From NCBI GenBank assembly GCA_010015655.1, contig ML976659.1, positions 124,001 to 188,000 on the forward strand: a DNA stretch of 64,000 nucleotides, read 5' to 3'. Under the pieces are notes generated by a model that made no database searches, had not been told where the DNA came from, and worked only from the letters and a program-made list of their open reading frames with translations. This document shows positions 11,808 through 23,778 of the stretch, one piece after another. The stretch is from Bimuria novae-zelandiae CBS 107.79 (lineage: Eukaryota; Ascomycota; Dothideomycetes; Pleosporales; Didymosphaeriaceae). The translations under genes were made by a program, and so were the position numbers. Position 1 is the first letter of the stretch; every line of letters starts with the position of its first letter.

Positions 11808-14800
11808 ATGGCATTTCCACCACCACCACCACCCCCTCCTCCGCCCCCTCCTCCAGGTGCGCCTGGTTCTTCTTTTGTGGCTCCCCCACCGCCGCCGCCG
11901 CCCCCCCCGGGGCCTCCTGGCACAGTCGGTCCGCCGGGCCTACGACCACCAGTAGACCCGCAAGTGGCCAAATTTGCGCAAAAGAAGAAGGACTGGCTGC
12001 GACGGCAGCGCCAGAGATTCGGTGAGAGGCGAAAGGCGGGCTTCGTGGAGACACAGAAGGCGGATCTTCCCCCAGAGCATCTGCGCAAGGTGTTCAGGGA
12101 CATTGGGGATGTGTCACAAAAAAAGTTTACAAGCGACAAGCGAAGTTATCTGGGTGCGCTCAAGTTCATGCCTCATGCTGTCTTGAAGCTTCTGGAGAAC
12201 ATGCCCATGCCCTGGGAGAGCAGGCGCGATGTCAAGGTCCTTTACCACACGAACGGGTGTTTGACCTTGGTCAACGAGATTCCACGAGTGATCGAGCCGG
12301 TATTCCATGCGCAATGGGCAGCCATGTGGATAGCGATGCGGAAAGAGAAGAGTGATCGACGGCATTTCAAGCGCATGCGTTTCCCACCGTTCGATGACGA
12401 GGAACCTCCCCTGTCATATTCGGAGAATATCGAGGATGTGGAACCCCTGGAGCCAATCCAGTTGGAGCTCGACGAAGACGAAGACAGCCCAGTATATGAC
12501 TGGTTTTACGACCATCGGCCGTTGCTCGACACGCCACACGTCAACGGACCGAGCTACGAGAAGTGGAATTTGGACCTACCCCAAATGGCGACGCTGTATC
12601 GTCTTAGTGACAAGTTGTTGAGCGATCTCGTCGACAAGAACTACTTCCACATGTTCGATCTGGACAGTTTCCTAACTGCAAAGGCCCTGAACGTAGCGAT
12701 TCCCGGAGGACCCCGCTTCGAGCCGTTGTACAAGGACATCGATCCGAACGACGAGGATTTTGGCGAGTTCAATGCAATCGACCGCATCATCTTCCGCTCT
12801 CCTATCCGGACAGAATATCGTGTATCATTCCCGTTCCTTTACAACTCGCTCCCGCGATCCGTCAAACTTGCCTGGCACTCTTATCCCCAGGTGGTGTATG
12901 TCCGTAGCGACAACCCCGACCTTCCCGCATTTTACTTCGATCCTATCATCAATCCCATCTCCCTGCGGGCGGTGGCACCGAAGAACATCACAGTCAGCCA
13001 CGAAGACGAGGTTTTTGGCGACGGAAATGACGAAGATGACGAAGACGACTTCCAGCTTCCTGACGATGTAGAGCCGTTCATGGCTGATGAGGAGCTCTAC
13101 ACGAACGAGACAGCTTCCGCGATTGCGCTGTGGTGGGCGCCCCACCCTTTCGACAAGCGCTCAGGCAGGATGGTGCGAGCGCAGGATGTTCCGCTCGTGA
13201 AGCAGTGGTACCTCGAACATGTGCCTGCTGGCCAACCGGTCAAGGTCCGAGTGTCGTATCAGAAACTTCTGAAGACCTACGTCTTGAACGAACTCCACAC
13301 TCGACCATCCAAGGCACAAAACAAGCAAGATTTGATGACCACCCTCAAAGGAACAAAATTCTTTCAACAGACAAAGATTGACTGGGTTGAGGCTGGCTTG
13401 CAAGTTTGTCGCCAGGGTTTCAACATGTTGAATCTGCTCATCCATCGAAAGAATCTCACCTACTTGCATCTCGATTATAATTTCAATTTAAAGCCGGTCA
13501 AGACACTCACGACCAAGGAGCGGAAGAAGTCGCGATTCGGAAACGCCTTCCATCTCATGCGCGAGATTCTCCGGTTGACCAAGTTAATTGTGGACACTCA
13601 GGTTCAATACCGACTTGGCAACATCGACGCCTTTCAACTTGCAGACGGCATTCTATATGCTTTCAACCATGTCGGTCAGTTGACGGGCATGTATCGCTAC
13701 AAGTACAAGTTGATGCACCAGATCCGGTCGTGTAAGGACTTGAAGCATCTCATATATTACCGCTTCAATTCTGGCCCGGTCGGAAAGGGCCCGGGATGCG
13801 GCTTTTGGGCCCCCGCATGGCGAGTCTGGCTATTCTTCATGCGTGGTATCATTCCGTTGTTGGAGCGCTGGCTCGGCAATCTTCTTTCTCGTCAATTTGA
13901 AGGTCGTCACAGCAAAGGTGTGGCGAAGACAGTGACAAAGCAGCGTGTAGAATCTCATTTCGATTTAGAGCTTCGCGCTGCTGTCATGAGCGACCTTATG
14001 GACATGATGCCAGAAGGCATCAAGCAAAACAAGGTCAACACAGTCCTACAACATCTTTCGGAAGCCTGGCGATGCTGGAAGAGTAACATCCCCTGGAAAG
14101 TCCCAGGCCTGCCCGCGCCGATCGAGAACATCATCCTTCGGTACGTGAAGAGCAAGGCTGACTGGTGGGTTTCTGTCGCACATTACAATCGTGAGCGCAT
14201 TCGTCGTGGCGCAACTGTGGACAAGACGGTTGCAAAGAAGAACCTGGGTAGACTGACCCGGTTGTGGTTGAAGGCTGAGCAGGAGCGCCAGCACAATTAC
14301 ATGAAGGACGGTCCTTACGTTTCGTCAGAGGAGGCCGTTGCCATCTACACGACAATGGTACATTGGCTGGAGGCGAGGAAGTTCCAGCCTATTCCTTTCC
14401 CTAGTGTGTCTTACAAGCATGACACAAAGATTTTGATCCTAGCGCTTGAGCGTCTCCGCGAAGCGTACTCGGTCAAGGGCCGTCTAAACCAGAGCCAGCG
14501 TGAGGAGCTCGCGCTCATCGAGCAGGCTTATGATTCTCCTGGGACGACACTGGCGAGGATCAAGAGATTCCTTCTCACCCAGCGTGCGTTTAAAGAGGTC
14601 GGCATAGATATGAACGACAATTACAGCACCATCAACCCTGTGTACGATATCGAACCGATGGAGAAGATTACGGATGCATACCTCGATCAATACCTCTGGT
14701 ATCAGGCCGATCAACGACACTTGTTCCCTGGTTGGATTAAGCCCTCTGACTCCGAAGTCCCGCCACTGCTCACTTACAAGTGGGCCCAAGGCATCAACAA

Positions 14801-17800
14801 CCTTGACAAAGTTTGGGAATATCAGGACGGACAATGCAACGTTATGATTGAGACACAGCTGTCTAAGGTTTATGAGAAGATTGATCTGACTTTGCTCAAT
14901 CGCCTGCTTCGTCTCATCATGGATCACAATTTGGCTGACTACATCACGGCCAAGAACAACGTGCAGCTGAACTACAAGGACATGAATCATGTTAATTCTT
15001 ACGGCATGATACGAGGTCTGCAATTCTCCGGTTTTGTGTTCCAATTCTACGGGCTTGTTCTGGACATTCTGTTGCTTGGTCTGCAGCGCGCGAACGAAAT
15101 TGCAGGCGCTCCAGAAAGCCCCAACGATTTCCTTCAATTCAAGGACAAGGAAACTGAGGTTCGCCATCCCATCCGTCTCTACACGAGATATATCGACCGC
15201 ATCTGGGTCTTCTTCCGGTTCACTGCGGATGAGTCTCGGGATCTGATTCAGCGGTTCTTGACCGAGAACCCTGACCCCAACTTTGAGAATGTTATCGGGT
15301 ACCGCAACAAGAAATGCTGGCCACGCGACTCTAGGATGCGATTGATGCGCCACGATGTCAATCTTGGACGTGCTGTTTTCTGGGATCTGAAAAACCGCTT
15401 ACCACGTTCAGTCACCACAATCGAGTGGGACGACACTTTCGCGAGCGTATACAGCCGCGACAACCCTAACCTTCTTTTCTCCATGTCCGGTTTCGAAGTG
15501 CGTATTCTGCCAAAGATTCGCAATCTTAGCGAGGAATTCCCTACCAAGGACAGTGTGTGGTCGCTCGTTGATAACGCTACAAAGGAGCGCACCGCCCACG
15601 CTTTCCTTCAGGTCACCGAGGAGGACATTCAGAAATTCAACAACCGCATCCGACAGATTCTGATGTCTTCTGGATCGACGACATTTACGAAGATCGCGAA
15701 CAAATGGAACACTACGCTCATTGCTTTGTTCACGTACTATCGTGAAGCAGCAGTATCGACAGTCAATTTACTTGATACCATTGTCAAATGCGAAACCAAG
15801 ATTCAGACACGTGTGAAGATTGGGTTGAACTCCAAGATGCCGTCCCGTTTCCCGCCAGCGGTCTTCTACACCCCGAAGGAACTTGGTGGCTTGGGTATGA
15901 TATCTGGATCACACATTCTTATCCCCGCCAGCGATAAGCGATGGTATAAGCAAACCGATACTGGTGTCACGCACTTCCGTGCCGGAATGTCTCATGACGA
16001 AGAAACACTGATTCCGAACATATTCCGGTATATCATTCCTTGGGAATCCGAATTCATTGACTCGCAGCGTGTATGGATGGAATACTCACAGAAGCGACAA
16101 GAGGCACATCAACAAAACCGACGACTAACACTTGAGGATCTGGAGGATAGCTGGGATAGAGGTCTGCCCCGTATCAACACCCTCTTCCAGAAGGATCGCA
16201 GCACGCTCAGTTTCGATAAGGGTTTCCGAGCGAGAACGGAATTCAAGATCTACCAGCATATGAAGAGCAATCCTTTCTGGTGGACGAGCCAGCGTCACGA
16301 CGGCAAACTGTGGAACCTCAATGCTTATAGGACGGATGTCATTCAAGCACTTGGTGGCGTGGAAACCATTCTGGAACATACACTGTTCAAGGCGACTGCC
16401 TTCCCCTCCTGGGAAGGTCTCTTCTGGGAGAAGGCATCAGGTAAGACAAAACCTCCCATGTTACACTCGGGACAGCACACTAACCATAATACAGGTTTCG
16501 AGGAGTCGATGAAATTCAAGAAACTCACAAACGCCCAGCGATCCGGTCTCAATCAAATTCCTAATCGTCGTTTCACTTTGTGGTGGTCTCCCACTATCAA
16601 CCGAGCCAACGTCTACGTCGGTTTCCAGGTCCAGCTTGACTTGACCGGTATCTTCTTGCACGGCAAGATCCCCACTTTGAAGATCTCACTCATCCAAATC
16701 TTCCGTGCCCATTTGTGGCAGAAGATCCACGAGTCAGTCGTCATGGACCTGTGTCAAGTCTTTGACCAAGAGTTAGAAGCTCTTGGCATTGAGACGGTCC
16801 AGAAGGAAACGATTCATCCTCGAAAGTCGTACAAGATGAACAGCTCCTGCGCAGACATCTTGCTATTCGCTAGCCACAAGTGGAGTGTCTCGGCACCATC
16901 GCCGCTGTTCGACAATAAGGACCAGATGAGCGCGACTACAACGAACAAATTTTGGATCGATGTCCAGCTGCGATACGGCGATTACGACTCACACGACATT
17001 GATCGCTACGTCCGCGCCAAGTTCCTTGACTACACCAATGACAGCAATAGCATTTACCCATCGGCTACTGGCTTGATGATAGCGATTGACTTGGCGTACA
17101 ATCTGTACTCTGCGTATGGCCAATATTTCCCTGGTCTCAAGATGCTTGTACAGCAGGCTATGGCCAAGGTCATGAAGGCTAACCCCGCTCTTTACGTTCT
17201 TCGCGAGCGTATTCGCAAGGGTCTCCAGCTGTACGCTTCGGAGAGCAACCAAGAGTTTTTGAACTCGCAGAACTACTCCGAACTGTTTAGCAACCAGGTC
17301 CAGCTCTTCATTGATGACACCAACGTCTATCGTGTTACTATTCACAAGACTTTCGAAGGTAACCTGACCACGAAGCCCATCAATGGCGCCATCTTCATTT
17401 TCAACCCTCGAACTGGACAACTATTCCTGAAGATCATTCACACCAGTGTATGGGCGGGACAGAAGCGTCTTGGTCAGTTGGCTAAATGGAAGACTGCCGA
17501 AGAAGTTGCTGCCCTCATTCGATCGCTGCCTGTGGAAGAACAGCCGAAGCAGCTCATTGTTACTCGGAAGGGTCTGTTGGATCCCCTTGAGGTCCACCTG
17601 CTCGACTTCCCGAACATATCTATCCGCGCGTCAGAGCTTCAACTTCCTTTCCAGGCTGCAATGAAAGTCGAGAAGCTTGGCGACATGATCCTTCGTGCGA
17701 CTGGTCCTCAGATGGTGCTCTTCAATCTCTATGATGAGTGGTTGAAGACTATCTCGTCATACACCGCTTTCTCACGTTTGATCCTTATCTTACGCGCTCT

Positions 17801-18983
17801 GCACGTCAACCAAGACAAGACAAAGCTGTTACTCCGCCCAGATAAGACGGTCATCACCCAGGAACATCACATCTGGCCGACTTTGGCTGACGACGAATGG
17901 GTTAAGGTCGAGGTGCAGCTACGTGATCTGATTCTCAATGATTACGGCAAAAAGAACAACGTGAACACGTCGTCTCTCACTAGCAGCGAAGTGCGCGACA
18001 TCATTCTCGGAATGGAAATCTCTGCTCCTTCGATGCAACGCCAGCAGGCAGCCGAAATCGATGCACAACAGCAAGAGCAGCAACAACTAACCGCTGTTAC
18101 CACCAAGACTCAGAACGTACACGGTGAAGAAATGGTTGTCACCACCACATCTCAGTACGAGCAGGCGTCATTCGCTTCGAAGACTGAATGGCGCACTAGG
18201 GCAGTGGCCACTTCAAATCTTCGTACGCGTGCCAACAACATCTACATCAATTCCGAAGACGTCAAGGAGGAAGGTCATTTCACTTATGTCATGCCTAAGA
18301 ATGTTCTCAAGCGGTTCATCACGATTGCGGACTTGCGTGTCCAGGTCGCCGGCTACCTGTACGGCCGCTCGCCACCAGACAATGACCAAGTCAAGGAGAT
18401 CATCACCATTGTCATGATACCCCAAGTCGGCAACACGCGCGATGTCCAATTGCCCAAGACCCTGCCGCAACACGAATATCTGAACGATTTGGAGCCTCTG
18501 GGTATCATCCATACCGTCAGCGGTAGCGAACCCCCATACATGCAAGCCAGCGACGTCACCCAGCACGCTCGTCTTATGAACGCGCATTCGAGCTGGGACA
18601 AGAAGACCGTGTCTATGACTGTCTCTTTTACGCCAGGTTCAGTCTCGCTCGCGGCCTGGGCGCTCACTCCAGCAGGCTATAAGTGGGGTGCCGAGAACAA
18701 GGACACCATGTCCGACAACCCCTCTGGCTTCTCCACCTCGTTCGGTGAGAAGTGTCAGCTCCTGCTCTCAGACAAGATCCGAGGCTACTTCCTCGTTCCC
18801 GACAATGGCATCTGGAACTACAGCTTTATGGGTGCAGCTTTCGGGACGGTGGAGAAGAGGCCAGTCAATGTGAGGCTAGATACCCCGGCGAGGTACTACG
18901 ATGCTGTGCATCGGCCGCTGCACTTCACGAACTTTGCGGAGCTGGAGGACGTTTGGGTGGATAGGGAAAATCAATTCGAGTAG
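11808..18983 (+). CDS. prp8: Pre-mRNA-splicing factor Prp8 (U5 snRNP core)
   Basis: Central scaffold of the spliceosome, cradling U5/U6 snRNA and both splice sites. The coding exons are 11808-16440 and 16495-18983, giving 2373 residues, the usual Prp8 size. A Pro-rich N terminus (residues 1-47) is followed by the PRO8NT region. The PROCN region holds [20 protein letters not shown] at about 731, and the reverse-transcriptase-like and linker core follows ([20 protein letters not shown] near 1058; [16 protein letters not shown] near 1138). Next come the endonuclease-like part, an RNase H-like domain ([20 protein letters not shown] near 1840) and the C-terminal Jab1/MPN domain (about 2136-2373). 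The intron 16441-16494 is 54 nt, in phase and free of stops. It has a GTAAGA donor, CTAAC branch and ACAG acceptor. Reading through it gives a false 18-residue insertion in an otherwise invariant [13 protein letters not shown] region. No intein is present. Confidence 0.98.
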   Translation: MAFPPPPPPPPPPPPPGAPGSSFVAPPPPPPPPPGPPGTVGPPGLRPPVDPQVAKFAQKKKDWLRRQRQRFGERRKAGFVETQKADLPPEHLRKVFRDIGDVSQKKFTSDKRSYLGALKFMPHAVLKLLENMPMPWESRRDVKVLYHTNGCLTLVNEIPRVIEPVFHAQWAAMWIAMRKEKSDRRHFKRMRFPPFDDEEPPLSYSENIEDVEPLEPIQLELDEDEDSPVYDWFYDHRPLLDTPHVNGPSYEKWNLDLPQMATLYRLSDKLLSDLVDKNYFHMFDLDSFLTAKALNVAIPGGPRFEPLYKDIDPNDEDFGEFNAIDRIIFRSPIRTEYRVSFPFLYNSLPRSVKLAWHSYPQVVYVRSDNPDLPAFYFDPIINPISLRAVAPKNITVSHEDEVFGDGNDEDDEDDFQLPDDVEPFMADEELYTNETASAIALWWAPHPFDKRSGRMVRAQDVPLVKQWYLEHVPAGQPVKVRVSYQKLLKTYVLNELHTRPSKAQNKQDLMTTLKGTKFFQQTKIDWVEAGLQVCRQGFNMLNLLIHRKNLTYLHLDYNFNLKPVKTLTTKERKKSRFGNAFHLMREILRLTKLIVDTQVQYRLGNIDAFQLADGILYAFNHVGQLTGMYRYKYKLMHQIRSCKDLKHLIYYRFNSGPVGKGPGCGFWAPAWRVWLFFMRGIIPLLERWLGNLLSRQFEGRHSKGVAKTVTKQRVESHFDLELRAAVMSDLMDMMPEGIKQNKVNTVLQHLSEAWRCWKSNIPWKVPGLPAPIENIILRYVKSKADWWVSVAHYNRERIRRGATVDKTVAKKNLGRLTRLWLKAEQERQHNYMKDGPYVSSEEAVAIYTTMVHWLEARKFQPIPFPSVSYKHDTKILILALERLREAYSVKGRLNQSQREELALIEQAYDSPGTTLARIKRFLLTQRAFKEVGIDMNDNYSTINPVYDIEPMEKITDAYLDQYLWYQADQRHLFPGWIKPSDSEVPPLLTYKWAQGINNLDKVWEYQDGQCNVMIETQLSKVYEKIDLTLLNRLLRLIMDHNLADYITAKNNVQLNYKDMNHVNSYGMIRGLQFSGFVFQFYGLVLDILLLGLQRANEIAGAPESPNDFLQFKDKETEVRHPIRLYTRYIDRIWVFFRFTADESRDLIQRFLTENPDPNFENVIGYRNKKCWPRDSRMRLMRHDVNLGRAVFWDLKNRLPRSVTTIEWDDTFASVYSRDNPNLLFSMSGFEVRILPKIRNLSEEFPTKDSVWSLVDNATKERTAHAFLQVTEEDIQKFNNRIRQILMSSGSTTFTKIANKWNTTLIALFTYYREAAVSTVNLLDTIVKCETKIQTRVKIGLNSKMPSRFPPAVFYTPKELGGLGMISGSHILIPASDKRWYKQTDTGVTHFRAGMSHDEETLIPNIFRYIIPWESEFIDSQRVWMEYSQKRQEAHQQNRRLTLEDLEDSWDRGLPRINTLFQKDRSTLSFDKGFRARTEFKIYQHMKSNPFWWTSQRHDGKLWNLNAYRTDVIQALGGVETILEHTLFKATAFPSWEGLFWEKASGKTKPPMLHSGQHTNHNTGFEESMKFKKLTNAQRSGLNQIPNRRFTLWWSPTINRANVYVGFQVQLDLTGIFLHGKIPTLKISLIQIFRAHLWQKIHESVVMDLCQVFDQELEALGIETVQKETIHPRKSYKMNSSCADILLFASHKWSVSAPSPLFDNKDQMSATTTNKFWIDVQLRYGDYDSHDIDRYVRAKFLDYTNDSNSIYPSATGLMIAIDLAYNLYSAYGQYFPGLKMLVQQAMAKVMKANPALYVLRERIRKGLQLYASESNQEFLNSQNYSELFSNQVQLFIDDTNVYRVTIHKTFEGNLTTKPINGAIFIFNPRTGQLFLKIIHTSVWAGQKRLGQLAKWKTAEEVAALIRSLPVEEQPKQLIVTRKGLLDPLEVHLLDFPNISIRASELQLPFQAAMKVEKLGDMILRATGPQMVLFNLYDEWLKTISSYTAFSRLILILRALHVNQDKTKLLLRPDKTVITQEHHIWPTLADDEWVKVEVQLRDLILNDYGKKNNVNTSSLTSSEVRDIILGMEISAPSMQRQQAAEIDAQQQEQQQLTAVTTKTQNVHGEEMVVTTTSQYEQASFASKTEWRTRAVATSNLRTRANNIYINSEDVKEEGHFTYVMPKNVLKRFITIADLRVQVAGYLYGRSPPDNDQVKEIITIVMIPQVGNTRDVQLPKTLPQHEYLNDLEPLGIIHTVSGSEPPYMQASDVTQHARLMNAHSSWDKKTVSMTVSFTPGSVSLAAWALTPAGYKWGAENKDTMSDNPSGFSTSFGEKCQLLLSDKIRGYFLVPDNGIWNYSFMGAAFGTVEKRPVNVRLDTPARYYDAVHRPLHFTNFAELEDVWVDRENQFE
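16441..16494 (+). other. In-frame, stop-free intron in prp8
   Basis: 54-nt intron with GTAAGA donor, ACACTAACC branch and TACAG acceptor. The length is a multiple of three and no stop occurs, so simple ORF calling reports a 2391-residue protein with 18 extra residues in a block that is otherwise strictly conserved in Prp8. Confidence 0.92.
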
Positions 18984-19853
18984 CGTAGGATATATAGTGG
19001 TCAGGATGTAACATCTTTCGGCGTTGGAGGGTACGGGCGTTGATGCATAATTTGGCCTGGGATAATATCGTCTGCATGTGGATGGGTGTGCGACAGGCAA
19101 AGTAAAATGGTGTACAACTGAATGTATTAATTGGATCTCTTGAATCCTTCGAAGTATTCTCTCGGTCGTTTTCGTCCGTCTGAATGGTCTCCCTCTCTAA
19201 TGTCGTCCCCGGGTCTTACTTGCCATTAGCCGTAAGTTCGACCAGCAAGGCATGACGAAGAGGATCTTACGTGTATGTGCTACCAGGTACTTCGCTTTGC
19301 TTGTAATCAAAGTGGAGACACCCTTGTTTCGCAGGATCAGGCATTCGCCGAATACGTCTAGTTGTCAACATGTACTCGGTGCCCACACAAAATCATTGGC
19401 GGCTCTATCCGTACTCAGAGGCCCGGACTAGACTGTGCACGTATTATGGGGCGCAGGCGACTACGCGTAGATGATTGGACCAACGTTCGGATAAACGAGG
19501 ACGCCTTACGCGGATGTCGGCTGGAAATACTAGTCGGAGAATGCCTTACACTTCGAATCTTACAACCATAGGTCGGCTAAGCGTGGATAGTGGGCTCTCC
19601 GAGCCGAGATAGGGAGGTAGGTCATTACATCGCGGTGGGCTTCAGGATTGATCTTCGCACACAGCCTCCTAAGCGTACGAATTCTTTGCCCTGTGGACCT
19701 TGTGATACTACAGATGCTCCGCGGGATGGTCTTGCATGACGGTGAAGCATGTTGTGACTTGAAGTATAAATGGACCGTTCGTTTCGCTGGACATGACTGC
19801 TTCACCAGTCAACACACTTCAACACCACTCAAGTGCCGCCATCGTCCTCCATC
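18984..19853. other. Intergenic region without recognisable gene
   Basis: 3' flank of prp8 and upstream region of the AA9 gene. The open frame at 19362-19571 has no coding features. A TATAAATGG lies about 85 bp upstream of the AA9 start and is a plausible TATA element. Confidence 0.5.
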
Positions 19854-20785
19854 ATGGTGAAAGTATCGTTCACGGCACTCGCGTTCTCTGCGCTCCTGCA
19901 AAGCACAGCAGCACATTGTAGGTTTCAAATGTTCCTAAACCAAACCACATACCTCACAGCTAATCAATCTACAAGACTATTTCCCCCACCTCATCGTCAA
20001 CGGTACCATGACGCCCGAGTTTAAATACGTCCGGTACTTGCACCTCCTCAGCTCGTCCACACTAGCCTATCCTAACCCCACGCAGAGACGTCGCCCCAGC
20101 CGAAGGCGAATACACCGATCCCGACAGCTACAACGGCAAAGAAGCCCCCGTCTACGGCGACTTCGAGGGCCGCTACATGACCGAAGTCCGTTGTGGACGC
20201 GACGCCGTCGCCTCGGCAAACACAACTGAGACCGCCGTCATCGAAGCGGGCAGCGAGGTCGGATTCCACATCAAGGAGTTTAAAGACCCTGCTTTCAATA
20301 ATGGTATTTTTCATCCGGGTCCGGCGCAGGTGTATATGAGCAAGTCGGACGACTTATCGACGGATGCGGGCGATGGCGAGTGGTTCAAGATTTATTATCT
20401 GGGCCCTGATAGTGATACTACGTGGGCGACGGATCGGGCTACGCAGATTAACTTCACCATCCCCGAGACTACGCCGCCTGGTACTTGTGAGTATGCTTCC
20501 TGCCGGACGGTGAGATTCTTCCGCTAACCAGGTCCTGCAACAGATTTGCTCCGCCTTGAGCTCCCGTTCCCCATCAAGGATTGGCCCGGCCACAGCCAGT
20601 GGTATGTCAACTGCGCGCATGTTGAGATTTTCGGAGAGGGCGGAGGCATGCCTGGTCCGTCGATCAAGATCCCGGATGATTACAGCTCGTACGATAAGGG
20701 TATCGGTATGACGACGCCGGGTGTGGAGTTTAACAGTGGGCTGGATAAGTACGTACCTCCGGGCCCGGCTGTTTGGACTGGATAG
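19854..20785 (+). CDS. Secreted AA9 lytic polysaccharide monooxygenase
   Basis: Copper enzyme that oxidatively cleaves cellulose or related glucans outside the cell. The four exons are 19854-19917, 19976-20033, 20086-20486 and 20544-20785 (introns 58, 52 and 57 bp, all GT-AG), giving 254 residues. The signal peptide ends at AlaAla20, so the mature protein begins with His21 (HYYFPHLIVNG), the amino-terminal arm of the copper histidine brace. The second copper His is H117 in NGIFHPGPAQVYMSK, and the axial Tyr is Y195 in QWYVNCAHVEIFG. Cys77 and Cys198 suit the conserved disulfide. The first splice was chosen because it places Tyr after His1 and keeps the frame. There is no carbohydrate-binding module, only a short C-terminal extension. 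Substrate and C1/C4 preference cannot be read from the sequence. Confidence 0.93.
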
Positions 20786-21364
20786 ATGGTTGGTGTTGGA
20801 GAAGGGATTTTGAGTTGGGAGTGAGGATGGCCCGGTGTGGGTGAATAGTATGGGAACATTGGGGCTACAACTAGTTACAAAAAATCACTCGCTTGGAAGA
20901 TTCTCTCTGCGGTAACGGCAGTTTTGTGGTGTTTCGTCATTATTTTCCTGCCTAGACTATCATCCTCTCGACATAATCATCAAATACCAGACGTGCAAAC
21001 ATCGGAACCTTCACTCTCCGATAACCAACCACTATCAACAGCAGATGCTTTAGATCTGGTGGTAAGAGCAGAAGATCAGGAGTGCATGGAGAATGGCATG
21101 GGCAAGGACGTCCAGTACAATTACCGACAGGACGATCATAGTGCAGCCCAAGTCCCAGAGTATCAAACCTAACATTCTGCATACGACCAGCGAGAAGAGA
21201 GGGAGAATGACGTCCCATATCCACTTTTGTGCCCGTGCAGAAAGGCCCACGCTCCGAGAAAGGTTGCTCACACCGCACAGAGTCAGCAAAATGAAAGCAT
21301 CAGAAGCGATTGCGCATACACAAAGGCCTGTCGTGAAATCGTACCCGAAAAGGCGGGAAATAAG
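20786..21364. other. Region downstream of AA9 and RING genes, with possible coding remnant
   Basis: Mostly non-coding. On the minus strand 21289-21050 contains a hydrophobic frame (LTLCGVSNLSRSVG, WIWDVILPLFSLVVC, GCTMIVLSVIVLDVLAHAIL). It looks like further membrane segments of the RING gene to its right but is out of phase with it. Confidence 0.45.
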
Positions 21365-21931
21365 TCATACCTCTAGATACCAATCCTCTGGATATCCGAT
21401 CATGTGTATCAAGAGATGGTAGAACATGTAGGTGATGGTAAGGAATACCAATACGCCCCCAACAGCTTGGAGTAGGCCAAGGGAATGCTCCCGATAGAGT
21501 TCCTTCACTATTTCTTCGTCGATTCCTCCAAGGTAAAGGCTGTTATGGCGTGCTTCGAAGCGCTCAACCTTACGAGGTGAATCCTGAAGTAGCACTTTAA
21601 GATACAAGGTATTCATTGAGAAGGGCCATCGCTTTGCTATGCTGGCAAATTTTCGCGTGTACGTCATCTTCCTCGTGGGGTAGGGAGTACGACATATGCC
21701 ACATCTCATAGCACTGTTGTGGAGCAAGAGCTTGGTGAAGCATTCGCTCCCCACATAATGACTGCAATCCGATTGAAGGGCAATGCAAGCCAGACCTTCA
21801 CCTTCTTCGTTGTCGAACGTTCGCAGACAGAGTGGGCAGGTGTTGTCGTCAGCCGAAACGGGTGCTGTCGGTCGGTGGAGTTGATACGGCCTTAACATGC
21901 CGAGCTCGTAAAGTTGGTATGCTGGCGCCAT
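21365..21931 (-). CDS. RING-like zinc finger protein with C-terminal membrane helix
   Basis: 188 residues. The Cys/His pattern in the N-terminal third is C32-x2-C35, C49, C56-x-H58, C64 and C77-x2-C80 (TCPLCLRTF, SDCSHYVGSECF, RCGICRTPY). It fits a RING-type E3 ligase domain, with spacing that differs from the classic form. A helix at about 152-172 (LLQAVGGVLVFLTITYMFYH) ends close to the stop. Immediately downstream, beyond a possible GTATGA donor at the last codons, a second frame (21289-21050) encodes more hydrophobic segments. No GT-AG choice I could find joins them in phase, so either the gene ends here or the original protein was longer and has suffered a frameshift. Ubiquitin ligase function at a membrane is inference. 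Confidence 0.5.
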   Translation of the reverse strand: MAPAYQLYELGMLRPYQLHRPTAPVSADDNTCPLCLRTFDNEEGEGLACIALQSDCSHYVGSECFTKLLLHNSAMRCGICRTPYPTRKMTYTRKFASIAKRWPFSMNTLYLKVLLQDSPRKVERFEARHNSLYLGGIDEEIVKELYREHSLGLLQAVGGVLVFLTITYMFYHLLIHMIGYPEDWYLEV

Positions 21932-22830
21932 GGATAAAGTAAGAGTCGATGAGTGCTGTTGCGTTTCGTGTGAACATTTTGAAGAGAGTGGAGGGGTGAC
22001 AGGTCTTTAAGGGAATTGTTGAATAGAGGTGAAACCAGTTGGGTAGGTACGAGATCGGGTAAGACAGTTCCATTTGATTATTTTAGACCTGTGTTACCTT
22101 GGGATAAGTAATACAGTGTTTGACTTACACCTACTACTTTGTACCTGGCCGTCTGGTAAAAGGTTTGTATAGTAGTGATAGCACGTAACGAGCAGCAAAT
22201 AGATCTTTTAAAGATATTTAGTGAAAAAATAAGAATAATGTGTGACTCGCTTTAACATTAAACCCGACGAGCAAAACGAGTGTGCGCCTAGTGAAAACCT
22301 AAAGGACAGTGCTCTGTCACGCACTTGCCTCCATCACTCTTCAGGTGCGTTATTTCGCACGTGTATAGGCAGCGTGTAGGGCAGAAGTTATAGAGATTCG
22401 ATGAGGGTGTTGTTAGGGATGGGCGGAACCGTGGAAATGCTCGCATAGAGGTTGAAAGCACCTGCCGCCTTCATCGCATCCCTTTCAAGCCACCAGGGCC
22501 AAAGAACCTGGAGGATCACGAAGATACTAGCTTCATGGCGTCACCCAGGCAGAGATCATAGCATGCATAGATTGAACGATAAGGCATTGATGTGGACTGT
22601 CCTTGTATGAACACAACAAGAGGAACCTAAGGAGGAAGTGCAGCGCACGGGCCTTGAAGGAACCTCGGCTAGGACCAGTGATTCGGATACTTTTCTATTC
22701 CTCCTCCCACCTTTATCTCCCACTTCAAGTACGGTCATGAACAAGGCGGCGGGAACAGTTTCGAGATGGCTTCGTTGATATACGTAGCATGGCAACCGGG
22801 GCAACGGCACAGCTATTCGTCAGTCAGCTT
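21932..22830. other. Intergenic region without recognisable gene
   Basis: Upstream of the RING gene and downstream of the small secreted protein. AT content rises between 22080 and 22260, but no repeat family was recognised. Confidence 0.5.
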
Positions 22831-23097
22831 CTATCCTGCGCTTCCATCCGGCGTGCAGACCTTCGAAGCTCCGGGCAAATCGCTCATTCCTCCTGGATAG
22901 TCGACGCATGCTGCCATCTGGGCAGCCGTCCCATTTCGCGACGCATTTTGCGACAGACACAGCGATGAGTTGATAACGTCGAAGCACGCGTATTCGGTGG
23001 CTGTGGGGCAGGGATCTGTGGCCTGAAGGGACGCTGGTAGAGCCAAGGCGCCCGCGACAAGAGAGTACAACGCTGCGATTCTGCTTTGTCGGACCAT
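22831..23097 (-). CDS. Small secreted cysteine-containing protein
   Basis: 88 residues with a good signal peptide (MVRQSRIAALYSLVAGALAL, cleavage around residues 20-26). The mature part of about 62 residues has five Cys (30, 38, 47, 64, 81) and two potential N-glycosylation sites (NSS, NAS). Size, secretion signal and Cys content fit the loose class of fungal small secreted proteins that includes candidate effectors. No domain is recognised. An odd number of Cys leaves one unpaired or suggests that the C terminus continues past an unseen intron. It lies in a run of secreted-protein genes (AA9, DUF1996, KR-repeat precursors). Host interaction is speculation. Confidence 0.55.
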   Translation of the reverse strand: MVRQSRIAALYSLVAGALALPASLQATDPCPTATEYACFDVINSSLCLSQNASRNGTAAQMAACVDYPGGMSDLPGASKVCTPDGSAG

Positions 23098-23778
23098 CCT
23101 GAGTATCGTGATTTTTGAGAATTACGCTGGTCGAACACAGTTTGCGGAAGAAAAGTATTATTTTCACTGTCGTCCAGCTCGCATGGCCACAGGCATTGTC
23201 TCCCGGTTCACCTACTCTAAGCTTCACTCGACGCAAGGTCATCCAATCTCCTATATGAAAATAGCCGTGTGCTACTCCATTGTCACACACGATAGCTAGA
23301 CATGGCGCGAGGTTTCATTGCCGGCAATATCGATCCGCCACATCATGTGGAGCTGCCAAGGTGGGGAGCACCCGTCTTGGTCAATTCCATGCTTCGGTGC
23401 AGACTGCGAAAGTATTGAGCAATACTTGTAGATGGGGACAAATTAAGTTACACAGCGTCTGTTCGATCCCGCACCTTCGAACAATCTAGAGTGGACCAAG
23501 AACGTTCACGGATTCCCACGTGCCATTCGGTGAGATGCTTCCATGTTACCGTTATCAGTCCTTCTGGAGGTCCGTTGACAATTGCTTGCCTAATCATGAC
23601 CCGGGACGATCCCGCAGTTGTATCACCACACCGGACTGGCGGAAGTACCTGCCGTGCTTCTCTGGGCTCCAAGGTTTGTGATTGTAGCAGCCCAAGTCTC
23701 CCCACCGAGCTACTTCTGGTGCAGCTCTCCTTTGTGACCAGAGTGCAAACTGCCTAGAGAAATATCAAGACCTTCACC
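23098..23778. other. Intergenic, divergent promoters
   Basis: About 680 bp between the leftward small secreted protein gene and the rightward DUF1996 gene. No gene recognised. It should carry both promoters. Confidence 0.5.

Noticed and set aside
11808..18983. A 2391-residue uninterrupted Prp8
   Set aside because: The 18 residues from 16441-16494 coincide with a canonical intron and break an invariant Prp8 block.
11808..18983. A Prp8 intein, common in fungi
   Set aside because: The Prp8 frame is continuous with family sequence and has no intein-sized insertion or splicing motifs.
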